A stretch of DNA of 64,000 nt, taken from NCBI RefSeq assembly GCF_033807715.1, contig NC_084601.1, positions 1,147,001 to 1,211,000 on the forward strand, written 5' to 3'. The position numbers were made by a program, and so were the translations under genes. The DNA is from Cololabis saira. Lineage: Eukaryota > Chordata > Actinopteri > Beloniformes > Belonidae. This document shows, piece after piece, positions 1 through 9,352 of the stretch (position 1 is its first letter; every line of letters starts with the position of its first letter). Under the pieces are notes generated by a model. It was not told the DNA's origin and searched no databases. It saw only the letters and a program-made list of their open reading frames with translations.

Positions 1-778
1 TGTCAGGGCTTTTTAAGGAGTTAGTTCTGAGTTCAGGGTTTCATCTATGAGAAATGGAAGTGAGTTAGTCTGAACCAACTCTGACAGAGTGGTTTGTTTA
101 TTGAAAAATTGATGGAGTGCTGAGCATTATTTTTCCTTTTCTCTCTCCTTCCACTGCTGAACCTGTCGCTTCAGTCTGAATGCGTCCTAAGTTACAGTAA
201 TATACAAGTGTAAATGGAGTGTAGAGACATTTCTCGCCCTGCAGAAAAACATGCCAAGTGTGTGTTGATTGAAAGCAACAAAGTAAAATTGACCCTAAGA
301 AAATAAGACCATTTTGGTTCTGCCACGTCTCTTCATCCTCCTCTGGTACTCCACTGTCTTTCTTTCCTTGTTGTCTCCTGTTATTTGTTGATTTTTGAAT
401 AAAAATTGGTAGCTACGGTGGTTCACAGCTCAAAATATTAAGTTTACAGCAAATGCTGAAATAATAATTAGGGCTACATTTGGATCTCATTTAACATATA
501 CATTTAAAAAAAAGTAAATGTGTTCATCACAAAATGTAAATATTTGGTATAAGATTTAGTCAGATACTGATACCAGAATTGGAAATACCTGCCTGAAGTA
601 AGGGTAGCTGTGAGTGTTTCCATGTTCGCACCATCCAATATGGTGTATGAGATGGTTTTAAAATCCTACCAGGAAGACTGCAACACGCTCCATGAGGGAC
701 TGTGGTTTCCGGACTGAAACTGGAACAATGTTGGGCAAAACTGTCAAATGAACCAGCGCGGATGACCAGCCCCTGTAA
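1..778. other. Flanking DNA with no recognised gene
   Basis: AT-rich sequence with scattered stops in all frames. I recognise no exon, RNA gene or repeat here. The TAA at 776-778 is the target trinucleotide of the adjoining Harbinger-type element. Confidence 0.5.
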
Positions 779-913
779 AGCTGGGCAGACACTGCAATAT
801 TTTAAATTGTTTGATTCAGCCCCATCTCAAACTGCACGACTAAATCGCTGAGTTCAAAAGTTCACAGCCCACAATTTATGGTCTAACACTGTACGACCCG
901 ATGCTCGGATGCT

Positions 914-1045
914 CCGTCTGCTCACACTATACGATCATAATGCTCACGTCTGCTCACACTATACGATCATAATGCTCACGTCTGCTCACACTATACGATC
1001 ATAATGCTCACGTCTGCTCACACTATACGATCATAATCCTCACGT
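914..1045. repeat. 32-bp subterminal tandem repeat (about 4 copies)
   Basis: Four near-identical units containing TCACACTATACGATCATAAT follow one another inside the Harbinger-type element. Copy 2 of the element has three units in the complementary orientation at about 34154-34250. The array therefore belongs to the element and differs in copy number between insertions. Confidence 0.85.
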
Positions 1046-1259
1046 CGGACTTCTGTGTACTGGAACTCGAGGCCGTCCTGCCCATTTTTTTTAATAAAAA
1101 ATCACAGCATATCTGTAACGTTTCTGATTGGGTGGGAACTGCGCATCATTTTTAGACACAACAATGAACGCATACCGCAAAAGTTGTGTCTCGGCGGAGG
1201 GACCAGCAAAATGAGAACAACAGAGAAGTGTTCAGAACAGCACACAGAGCACACACTGA

Positions 1260-1332
1260 AGGCGGTGTGTGTCGCCGCGTACCCTACGCCGTAGGCTCTG
1301 CGTTGGTGTAACGGGGAACCATAAATCAGCCT
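1260..1332 (-). mobile_element. Palindromic MITE remnant (family P)
   Basis: Contains the family P terminal sequence GGAACCATAAATCAGCCT next to TTA. The other half is degraded. The same MITE sits at the matching place in copy 2 (33767-33834), so it inserted before the two Harbinger-type copies separated. Confidence 0.7.
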
Positions 1333-1550
1333 TTAGCAATTTGTGCCATTCTGTGTGGCGATAAATGAAAAAAGATTAGACAACGGCGTGATTGGACAAG
1401 GAATTGGCTGGGCAGACGTGGGAAATGCGGTCTTTTTTTCTGCTATTAAAACATGATTTCCATCCATCCATTGTCCGTCGCTTATGCGTTCCCGGGCCGC
1501 AGGGGCAGCAGCCTCAACAGAGATGCCCAGACCTCCTTCACCCCAGACAC

Positions 1551-1676
1551 TTCCTCCAGCTCTTCCTCCAGCTCTTCCTCCAGCTCTTCCTCCAGCTCTT
1601 CCTCCAGCTCTTCCTCCAGCTCTTCCTCCAGCTCTTCCTCCAGCTCTTCCTCCAGCTCTTCCTCCAGCTCTTCCGG
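1551..1676. repeat. 12-bp minisatellite in Rex3 C-terminus (about 10 copies)
   Basis: The unit is GCTCTTCCTCCA. On the LINE coding strand it encodes repeating Glu-Glu-Leu-Glu, an expansion of one acidic patch after the RTRWRDYVSRLAWERL block. The unit is a multiple of three, so the LINE frame stays open through it, and several other frames are open by the same arithmetic. Those frames should not be read as genes. Confidence 0.9.
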
Positions 1677-1760
1677 GGGGAGTCTGAGGCGTTCCCAGGC
1701 CAGCCGAGAGACATAGTCTCTCCAGCGTGTCCTGGGTCTTCCCCTGGGTCTCCTCCCGGT

Positions 1761-2520
1761 GGGACATGCCTGGAACACCTCCCTAGGGAGGAGGGACATG
1801 CCTGGAACACCTCCCTAGGGAGGAGGGACATGCCTGGAACACCTCTCTAGGGAGGAGGGACATGCCTGGAACACCTCTCTAGGGAGGCAGGACATGCCTG
1901 GAACACCTCTCTAAGAGGGAGGGACATGCGTGGAACTCCTTCCTAGGAGGGAGGAACATGCCTGGAACTCAATTCAATTCAATTTTATTTATATAGCGTC
2001 TAATACAACAGATGTTGTCTCTAGACGCTTTCCAGAGATCCAGAACATGAACATAAACATAAACATAAACCCCCGAGCAATTATTATATAAACAATGGCA
2101 GGTAAAAACTCCCATAGTGGGAGAAAAGCCTTAAGCCAAACAGTGGCAAGGAAAAACTCCCCTTTTAGGAGGGAAGAAACCTTGAGCAGGACCAGGCTCA
2201 TAAGGCTCAACTCCTCCCTAGGAGGGAAGGACATGCCTGGAACTCCTCCCTAGGAGGGAAGGACATGCCTGGAACTCCTCCCTAGGAGGGAAGGACATGC
2301 CTGGAACTCCTCCCTAGGAGGGAAGGACATGCCTGGAACTCCTCCCTAGGAGGGAAGGACATGCCTGGAACTCCTCCCTAGGAGGGAAGGACATGCCTGG
2401 AACTCCTCCCTAGGAGGGAAGGACATGCCTGGAACTCCTCCCTAGGGAGGAGGGACATGCCTGGAACTCCTCCCTAGGGAGGAGGGACATGCCCGGAACT
2501 CCTCCCTAGGGAGGCGTCCA
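1761..2520. repeat. 32-bp minisatellite grown from Rex3 coding sequence
   Basis: Units of 32 bp contain GGACATGCCTGGAAC and a CCTAGG palindrome. They come from the LINE segment encoding LPREVFQACP on the minus strand. Because 32 is not a multiple of three, the expansion breaks the LINE frame. The array is split by a family A insertion at 1971-2208. Units left of the split mostly carry CACCTC and CTAGGGAGG; units right of it mostly carry ACTCCTC and CTAGGAGGG, except the last few. Confidence 0.9.
1971..2208 (+). mobile_element. Family A dispersed repeat, short copy (A1)
   Basis: The head contains TTTTATTTATATAGCGTCTA, followed by GACGCTTTCCAGAGA and AACAATGGCAGGTAAAAACT. It shares these blocks with copies at about 21966, 47155 and 59684. 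It is flanked by AACTC at 1966-1970 and 2209-2213, a 5-bp duplication of the minisatellite unit into which it inserted. The class is unresolved. Confidence 0.8.
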
Positions 2521-2625
2521 GGAGGATCCGGTACAGATGTCCAAGCCACCTCAGCTGACTCCTCTCAATGTGAAGGAGCAGCGACTCGACTCCAAGCTCC
2601 TCCCGGGTGACTGAAGTCCTCACCC

Positions 2626-2787
2626 TATCTCTAAGGGAGCGTCCAGCCACCCTGCGGAGGAAACTTATCTCTAAGGGAGCATCCAGCCACCCTGCAGAGG
2701 AAACTCATCTCTAAGGGAGCGTCCAGCCACCCTGCGGAGGAAACTCATCTCTAAGGGAGCGTCCAGCCACCCTGCAAAGGGAAATCA
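2626..2787. repeat. 40-bp minisatellite in Rex3 (4 copies)
   Basis: Four copies of a 40-bp unit with ATCTCTAAGGGAGC and CCAGCCACCCTGC. It corresponds to the LINE coding segment for RRVAGRSLRD. The unit is not a multiple of three, so it disrupts the frame. This is the third array inside this LINE copy. Confidence 0.85.
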
Positions 2788-3404
2788 TCTCGGCCGCTTG
2801 TATCCGCGATCTTGTCCTTTCGGTCACTACCCAAAGTTCATGACCATAGGTGAGGGTAGGTGCGTAGATTGACCGGTAAATCGAGAGCTTCGCCTTTCGA
2901 CTCAGCTCCTTCACCAGGACGGTCCGGTACATCGACCGCATAACTGCGGACGCTGCACCGATCCGTCTGTCAATCTCCCGTCCATCGTTCCCTCACTCTT
3001 AAACAAGATCCCGAGATACTTGAAATCCTCCACCTGAGGCAGGACTTCTCCACCCACCGGGAGAAGGCACGCCACCCTTTCCCGGTGGAGAACCATGGCC
3101 TCGGTCTTGGAGGTGCTGATTCTCATCCCTGCCGCGTTGCACTCGGCCTCAAACCGCCCCAGCACATGCTGAAGGTCCCGGTCCGATGAAGCCAACAGGA
3201 CAATGTCATCCGCAAAAAGCAGAGATGAAATCCTGTGGTTCCCAAACCGGATCCCCTCCGGTCCCTGGCTGCGCCTAGAAATCCTGTCCATAAAAATTAT
3301 GAACAGGACCGATTGGGTCGAAATCTGGCCCAATCCAAAAAATAGTCCCACGACTGGAAAATCAACTCAAAACGAGCCGACAATCGCACAGTGTCTGCCC
3401 GGCT

Positions 3405-3744
3405 TTAGTCTTTGAAAATGTTCATCTTCACCGGAGAATCAAACATCTGGAGCCATGGTAGTGTCCCACGTCTGAAATACAACTGTAAAACTGCTCTTTA
3501 TTTAATTGTTCTTCTTGCCATGATGGTAACCCTAAAATAAAAGTGCTTGTTCTTTTTAATTAAAATTTTTTATTTTTTTTTCAAATAACACTGGTGTCAG
3601 AATGGAAAATCTGATATAGGGACATCTGGATTTGCAAGTTTTTGTTCCAATCCACTTTAAGTGACAGGGCTAATATTGGCTGACAGGGCTTTGTCAGACT
3701 GGGTTCTTAAGCCGGTTCACCAACATTTCGGAGTGTCCTTTTAG
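3405..3744. other. Short AT-rich spacer
   Basis: Contains A and T runs near 3544-3585 but no recognisable gene or repeat end. Confidence 0.4.
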
Positions 3745-3894
3745 GCATTCATTCATTCATTCATTCATTCATTCATTCATTCATTCATTCATTCATTCAT
3801 TCATTCATTCATTCATTCATTCATTCATTCATTCATTCATTCATTCATTCATTCATTCATTCATTCATTCATTCATTCATTCATTCATTCATTC
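3745..3894. repeat. (CATT)n microsatellite, about 37 copies
   Basis: Uninterrupted tetranucleotide array of 150 bp ending directly against a Tc1 transposase relic. An array this long and pure is likely length-polymorphic. Confidence 0.97.
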
Positions 3895-3896
3895 AA

Positions 3897-4232
3897 GCAC
3901 AGCGGTGGAGGATGATCTGGGATTGTTTTGGAGCCACAGGAACTGGCCAGTTACTGAGTCAGCCGTTAACTCCGCCGTATGCCGTGTTTCAAGAGACGAA
4001 TGCGTTAATACTTGGTTGAAATTGGGACATGCAACAGGAAAAGGATCCAAATAATACAACCAAATGTACGTCACAATGGACGAGAAGAAAATAAAAATAA
4101 ATTTCTGTTTTGGAGACCTGAACCCAGTTGAAACGCTGTGCATAGATGAATCCCCCCAAACCTCCATGAACTGAAGCAGTGCTGTAAGAAATAATGGCCA
4201 GACCTCCACGGTGATTTGAAAGCTATACATGA
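3897..4232 (+). pseudogene. Dead Tc1-like transposase fragment
   Basis: Across shifting frames the sequence reads CFGATGTGQLL, then NWDMQQEKDPN, then the DLNPVETL region. These match the central and C-terminal blocks of fish Tc1 transposases, where the middle block normally carries the second catalytic Asp in a QQDNDP context. Here that segment reads QQEKDP, so the catalytic Asp is lost, and stops and frameshifts occur throughout. Only the 3' half of the gene is present, abutting the CATT array. Confidence 0.75.
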
Positions 4233-4681
4233 ATCTGAAGCAGCTGAACGGGGAAATACATGCTACTGAATTTTATATTTATTTATTAATTTGGCAATCG
4301 TTGGCAAATGTCATAAATATCCCTCCAATTAGTCAATGTTTGGTGTCGGGGATTAAAAATGTATGCTTCCGTTTATGTGGTCCTGGTATATGGTTGCAGT
4401 CAGACGCACACATGTTACGGTGGGTTGGTTGTGGGTTCTCTCCCGTCACAGGGATGCTGCCCTCCACAGGAAGACCTTGCCATCTCAGTTTTTAATCCTG
4501 GATTGAGACTTTTCCGTTGTGGAGATGCAGACATAAGTGCTATTTTCTACCTTCGGTACCAATGGAAAGACGAGGTGGTGCTTGTGTTTAAACAGCATTT
4601 TGATCATGAATGTGATCAAAATCTTTGAAGCTCTAGTCCAGAGCAGTGGCAGTGGACTTCAATTTACAATGTAATGCCTCG
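4233..4681. other. Spacer with no recognised feature
   Basis: Short open frames only, with no family resemblance that I can see. Confidence 0.4.
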
Positions 4682-4689
4682 TTCTAGTC

Positions 4690-5215
4690 CAGGGGTCGGC
4701 AACCCAAAACGTTTTAGAGCCATATTGGACCAAAAACACAAACAAATATGTCTGGAGCTGCAAATAATGAAAAGTATCGTATAAGCCTTAGAATGAAGGC
4801 AACACATGCTGCATGTATCTATTAGTTATAACTGGGGGAAGATTTTTTTTTCATTATGCACTTCGAGAAAAAAGTGGACATGTTGAGAAAAAAGTGGAAA
4901 TGTTGAGAAAAAGTCGAGAAAAAAGTCGAAATGTCGAGAAAAAAGTCGAAATGTTAAGATTAATGTTGAAGTAAAATCATGATTAAAAAAGTCGAAATGT
5001 CGAGAAAAAAGTCGAAATGTTGAGAAAAAAGTCAAAATTTCGAGAAAAAAATCTAAATGTCGGGATTACAAAGGAAAAAGGAAGAAAAAAGGAAAAAAGA
5101 AAAAAAAGAAAAAAAAGAAGAAAAAAAGGTCAAACATTTTTGAAAAAGCTCCAGGGCTCTAGGGCGGCGCTAAAGAGCTGCATGCGGCCCTAGAGCCGCG
5201 GGTTGCCGACCACTG
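4690..5215. mobile_element. Non-autonomous hAT element with perfect 8-bp target duplication
   Basis: Terminal inverted repeats are CAGGGGTCGGCAACCC at the left and the complement of CAGTGGTCGGCAACCC at the right. TTCTAGTC flanks both sides (4682-4689 and 5216-5223), the 8-bp duplication expected of hAT. The interior has no transposase. It holds a tandem AT-rich block built on GTCGAAATGTCGAGAAAAAA at about 4860-5060. Confidence 0.92.
4860..5060. repeat. Degenerate 20-bp tandem repeat inside the hAT element
   Basis: Repeats of a unit like GTCGAAATGTCGAGAAAAAA with variable purine runs. It makes up the core of the non-autonomous hAT element. Confidence 0.8.
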
Positions 5216-5223
5216 TTCTAGTC

Positions 5224-6287
5224 TGTGAAAACATTCATACTCATAAATGATGAAAAAGTTGCACACACATTTGAACCACGTGCCCTACTCTCACGCTGAA
5301 GAACTTCCATGCTGATGGCAGAGCTTGGCATGGAATCCAAAATCTCTGATTGGCAAGTTGGTTTGTATGCTTTTGGGACTCAGAGGGAATTCTCCCTCTG
5401 AGACCGTTTTTGGTCTCATTCAAACTAAGAACTGTCGTTTTCAAATAAAGACTGGGAACAGTGTATGAAATGCTGCTGTACTGAAAACAATGGCGTAATC
5501 ATGTGGGATAGCCGGGTCTTCACTAGTCATACAGCTCTTATTAGCAGTTAGCAGTCTTTCATGTTCAGCCTGGGGCAGCTAGCTGTGATCGGGCCGGGCC
5601 ACAGGGCTAATACTGTCACTCTATTATTGTATTATTCATAGAGAATCGCCGCCAGGCCTCAGATCAATAATTGATATACCCCTTCCTGTCAGGGAAGTGT
5701 GCTTGTGTGTGTGTGGAAATCTTGGATTATGTGCAGTTTCAGCTTCCTTCACTTTTCTTTACCCTGAAAAACCAAAACTTGTAGGGAAATTAATCTTTTT
5801 AGACTTATGAAAGAGGTTAAGAAATGTCTTTGTCCACAGCCACACTCTGGCCTGTGAATTGGTGTTTTTACCAGTAAGGTAAAACACGTTTTGGAGTAGT
5901 TGCACTTCCAGTCCCTCAAACATAAATAAATAAAGTGAAAAGCAGGTTAAAGTCTACCTTTGTATGCTACTCTGGTGCCTCTATGTTGTTCCTTTTCCCT
6001 TTTTTGCGCCCTTGCTGAGCCACTGAGCATCACATGAGAAACTATTCTGACATTTCCAGCAAAGTGAGACGTTGATGAGGAAACAGTGTGGCAGCATGAG
6101 GAGACTGCTGTCTCTGTTTCCATTTAAACACAGCAGCTCCTCAGCACTGGCCCATGTTTCATGACTCTAAAAACTTTACAATATAAAGTTGCCCAGCGCC
6201 CCCACGGCCCACCACTTTCAATCAGAGTCAAAGGAATGCACCCTTTCCTCTGCGTTTTCTTTTCCCATCCTTATCATGAAATTGCAG
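5224..6287. other. Single-copy-looking spacer
   Basis: About 1 kb without repeat ends or long open frames. I see no gene. A short TG run lies near 5705. Confidence 0.4.
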
Positions 6288-6410
6288 AGATACAGTACAG
6301 ACCAAACGTTTGGACACACCTTCTCATTCAAACTGTGTGTATATATAAAAAAGTTGCAAAAATATTGCTGGGGAAGTTTACAACAAAACTGAAGGCATGA
6401 AAACTGTAAA
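6288..6410 (+). mobile_element. Tc1-like transposon terminus
   Basis: The segment TACAGTACAGACCAAACGTT followed by TGGACACACCTTCTCATTCA matches the terminal repeat of common fish Tc1-like elements. A later GAAGGCATGAAAACTG fits their subterminal region. No transposase or second end follows before family B begins. Confidence 0.75.
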
Positions 6411-6563
6411 GGCCCATAGGTTCCTCAGAAGTAAAGAATCAACAGGAATTTCATTCACTGCGTTTCCATGCATCAATAACCCTTTTAAAACCCGAATATT
6501 GGCAATAACCAGAATTTGCACGGCCATGTAAACACCAATAACCCCTTTGAATAACCAGAATTT

Positions 6564-6599
6564 GCTCATATTGGGGTTTTTAAAAACCCCAATATGAGC
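6564..6599. repeat. Perfect 36-bp palindrome within family B
   Basis: Arms begin GCTCATATTGGGGTTTTT and are exactly complementary with no spacer. The matching place in B3 and B4 is an imperfect palindrome, so B1 is either ancestral or has been homogenised. Confidence 0.9.
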
Positions 6600-7070
6600 C
6601 CTGGGTTACTCCTTTTAAAACCTGAATATTGGGTCATGTAAACGCCAAATGGAATATCCCCATCAAACGGAACAGGAATGTGTTTTCTGCACATGCTCTG
6701 TTCACAAGGAATCCTGGTCTTTTGAGTCCAGGAAGTTCTTCTAAACACGGAGAAACAAGACCAGGAGGAGACTAATCACTTCATAAATGGAATGAAGGAT
6801 ATGAACATTTCTGCATTTGTAGACGGTAGAAAGTACCGGGATAGAAGATTTACAAGAAGGTGAGAGAAAAGTTGCGCGAAGCAGCATTTGTTTTGAATTT
6901 GGATACAGGAAGAAGAAGCAGAAATGACGGGAATTGTGTCATGATGTTCTCCGTGCGTCGCTGGTTTGATCCAGATATCCTGAATGATTAATTACCATGT
7001 TAACGGAATATTCCCAATCTTTCAGTAACCGGAATATTAGCAATAACCCAAATTTTGACTGCATGTAAAC

Positions 7071-8257
7071 TAGGGCTGAACGATATACCGTTATCGTATC
7101 TATATCGAGATATGAACATTCAAGACATTAATAACGGAAAAGCAACGATATAAACGATATATTTCCGCTCGCCCTGCTTGTACAGCGCGAGCAGTCTCCA
7201 TAAACATTACTTTTAAGATTGCTCTTGAACGCACCACTACGGCCAGCCAACCACAAAGCTTATTTCATGCTTGCTGTTGATCGACAGCTGAAGCCAACCA
7301 ATGACAAACATAGGAGGGTGGGAGTGAGGGAGACGTAGACGCACACAGCCACACACAGGAGAGCGGAGAAGAGCGGAGAAATCCAAACGGAAGAAAAGAG
7401 ACGAGTGCGGAGGATAATGCGGCCGGCGGCGGTGCAGAATCTAATTTTGTGCCAAAACATAAATCATCCTCCATTATTTGGAGGTATTTTGGATTTAGAA
7501 AGGATGATGTCGACGACCAGAGCGAGGTGTTGTGCAAGTCGTGCTTGGTGAAAATTGCGACGTGTCCATCCGTTTATAAAAACGAGAAATAAACCAAAAT
7601 AATCCGTTCCCCATCTTTTGTTTTGATAATAAAAAATTAATTGATGTGTTTGAAAATCGAAATTGGGAATTAAAACAGCGAGTGTAAAACTCTTTTGTCT
7701 ATTTCCTATTCGTTGGAGGATACTGAAAAACGAGGATTGGACAAATGGGGGGATTGCACATGCGCAGTAATAAATTAAGAAAGTTGTTTCTGGTTCTTTT
7801 GTTGATCAGATTGAAAGTTAACATTTTTAGATATTTAATTGTTGAAACAGAAAATAAATCAAATATGAAACCTGGGAGTGAAACATGAGTTTAATCTGTA
7901 ATCTGTCTTCACTCCGTCATGAAACTGCAGTGATGTTGTGACAGTCCGTTCAGCTGCAGCGTCCAATCAATAACATGTACTGAACTCTAACTCTAACTGC
8001 ATTGGTTATTTATCGTTAAAGCGGAGCTACAGTAAAATATTTTGATTATTATTTATTATTGAGTGACTTTATGTTAATGTTGATGACTGGCAGTGAGTTC
8101 TAATCAATAAAACTGCACTCTTTTGATTTCTGATGTTTTTATTTTTCTGAAAAATGCTTGGTTTTCACCGAACCGAAGTCATATCGTATCGTATCGATAT
8201 CGAGATATCTGGCATGAATATCGAGATATGAAATTTTGTCCATATCGTTCAGCCCTA
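7071..8257 (+). mobile_element. hAT element nested in family B, perfect 8-bp duplication
   Basis: Ends are TAGGGCTGAACGATAT and its exact inverted form ATATCGTTCAGCCCTA. ATGTAAAC flanks both sides (7063-7070 and 8258-8265) and is family B sequence, so this insertion is younger than B1. The 1187-bp body keeps only a relic of the first part of a transposase; the catalytic domain is absent. Confidence 0.95.
7464..7592 (+). pseudogene. BED zinc-finger relic of a hAT transposase
   Basis: The frame reads SSSIIWRYFGFRKDD, then VLCKSCLVKIAT, then stops at 7590-7592. This matches the start of the BED finger of ZBED/hAT transposases: an aromatic W-x-x-F-G-F block followed by C-x2-C. The frame is open further upstream and includes NFVPKHK. 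The later finger His residues are missing because a stop intervenes. Family knowledge says the finger binds transposon ends; this piece is too short to fold fully. Confidence 0.8.
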
Positions 8258-8272
8258 ATGTAAACGTAGTCC

Positions 8273-9351
8273 GTGTCTTTCTGCACGTCAGCAGAGAGAA
8301 CTGTAGGCAGGTTTTCTTCCAGAGGAACACCAACCATCTCCTCTCCTGCAGAGATGTTCATCAGCAGATAGAAATACATCCAGGACCTCACATCAAGCTC
8401 TCCAGAGTCCAGGCAGCAAGTCTTCATGGGAGTTTGTGTAAATGAGTCCTTGGTGTTGAAATGGTAGGAAAAGAATTATTGCTGAGAGAAACGAAGACAA
8501 AGAAGAAAACTGAAAGAGCAAACGTACGCTTAAAATGTTGGACATGAGAAAGATAGGAATCTGGACGGAGGTGTGATGAGTCCACGCCTCAGCGCTTCAC
8601 CACAGGAGCAGGACCAGTTTGAATGACACAGCATCCCTGACAGAAACCCAGCTGAGAGGCTTTGGAATAAGTTTAACTGCTCACTTTTGTGCATACTGTT
8701 GTCATGGTTATACCTTTGTTTGCACTGAAAATGCCAAAGTTCCTGATTTGATAGTTTTTTTGTTTTTGAACTTCTGAATGTCTTACATTTTGTAAATGTT
8801 CCTTTTTTACATACACACCAGACATTTTCACCGTTTTTTACATACACACCAGACATTTTCACTTCTCATATCCTGAACTCTGTGTGTCTCGCTATTCACT
8901 TCAGCTGATTGGAAGTTTAAAAAAAGGAAAAATAGAAGAGACTGCTCCTGACATGGATGCAATAATGGAAGCAATGTAATTTTTAGATGTTTATTGGGAT
9001 TGAAAGTCTTTGAAAGAGGCTCCTTTTAAGAAATGAGACTCTCTAGCGCCACCCTTCACCACTACGGCCATTGGGGTACTGCAGCCAACAGTGAAGCCGG
9101 CACGGGAGAACGGGGAGAACGCACATGCAGCGTCATTTGACGTCACATCCACAGGACAGCGCGGGACATTCGGCCCCACATTTGCAGCACATTTTGCAGC
9201 ACACAGCCTGTTCAAGGCAACGGAGAGATACACTAGAGGGCTCATTCTTTTTGGTTTGGAACGCTTCATCTGACATTATTACTAGAAAACTTAAAACGTA
9301 TACAAATTTTCTTCATAAATCCTGCCTCAATCCTGCCTCATGCTCCTTTAA
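8273..9351. other. Spacer with a 30-bp direct duplication
   Basis: Mostly featureless. At about 8804-8861 a unit with TTTTTTACATACACACCAGA is duplicated in tandem. The 9000-9270 part is GC-richer and open in several frames, but shows no recognised protein. Confidence 0.5.
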
Positions 9352-9352
9352 T

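Larger units (their letters stand above)
1460..3309 (-). mobile_element. Rex3-like (RTE clade) LINE, 5' truncated
   Basis: Read on the minus strand, this is the C-terminal half of a fish non-LTR retrotransposon. It has the reverse transcriptase FADD motif (plus coordinates 3205-3216), then a YGHELWVVTERTRSRIQAAE block near 2780-2850, then a GRRPRGRPRTRWRDYVSRLA block near 1700-1765. The end at 1460-1470 reads as GATG-type repeats on the coding strand, which is the tail described for Rex3. Frameshifts and three tandem expansions make it non-functional. The family name rests on remembered Rex3 features; the LINE identity is firm. Confidence 0.8.
779..3404 (-). mobile_element. Harbinger-type DNA element, copy 1, with nested Rex3 and MITE
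   Basis: The ends are inverted: AGCTGGGCAGACACTG at the left, and at the right the complement of AGCCGGGCAGACACTGTG. The flanks are TAA (776-778) and TTA (3405-3407), close to the 3-bp TWA duplication known for PIF/Harbinger. A second copy lies in opposite orientation at 33269-34377, and the two align through both ends. Copy 1 is longer because a reverse-oriented Rex3 LINE occupies about 1460-3309. Sequence matching roughly 33367-33641 of copy 2 is missing there, so the insertion came with a deletion or a later loss. No transposase is visible, so the element is non-autonomous. The superfamily is inferred from target size only. Confidence 0.75.
6456..8272 (+). mobile_element. Family B DNA element, copy B1, split by a nested hAT
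   Basis: Starts near CACTGCGTTTCCATGCATCA and ends near GCATGTAAACGTAGT, so the ends are imperfect inverted repeats. Copies B3 (37714-38335) and B4 (44864-45486) are about 620 bp and share the interior; B2 (19486-19724) is truncated. In B1 a 1187-bp hAT sits just inside the right end. The superfamily and target duplication are unresolved. No coding capacity is seen. Confidence 0.8.

Noticed and set aside
914..1045. Short regular repeats resembling a CRISPR array
   Set aside because: The units are directly contiguous, without unique spacers, and belong to a eukaryotic transposon end.
1333..1850. Several overlapping frames with Ser, Leu-Phe-Gln, Gly-Arg-Ala or Pro-Ala repeats
   Set aside because: All are readings of the 12-bp minisatellite; only the minus-strand Glu-Leu-Glu-Glu phase is continuous with LINE protein.
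7071..7150. Possible promoter with repeated ATATCG motifs
   Set aside because: The motif is the inverted-repeat end of the hAT element and recurs, inverted, at its other end.
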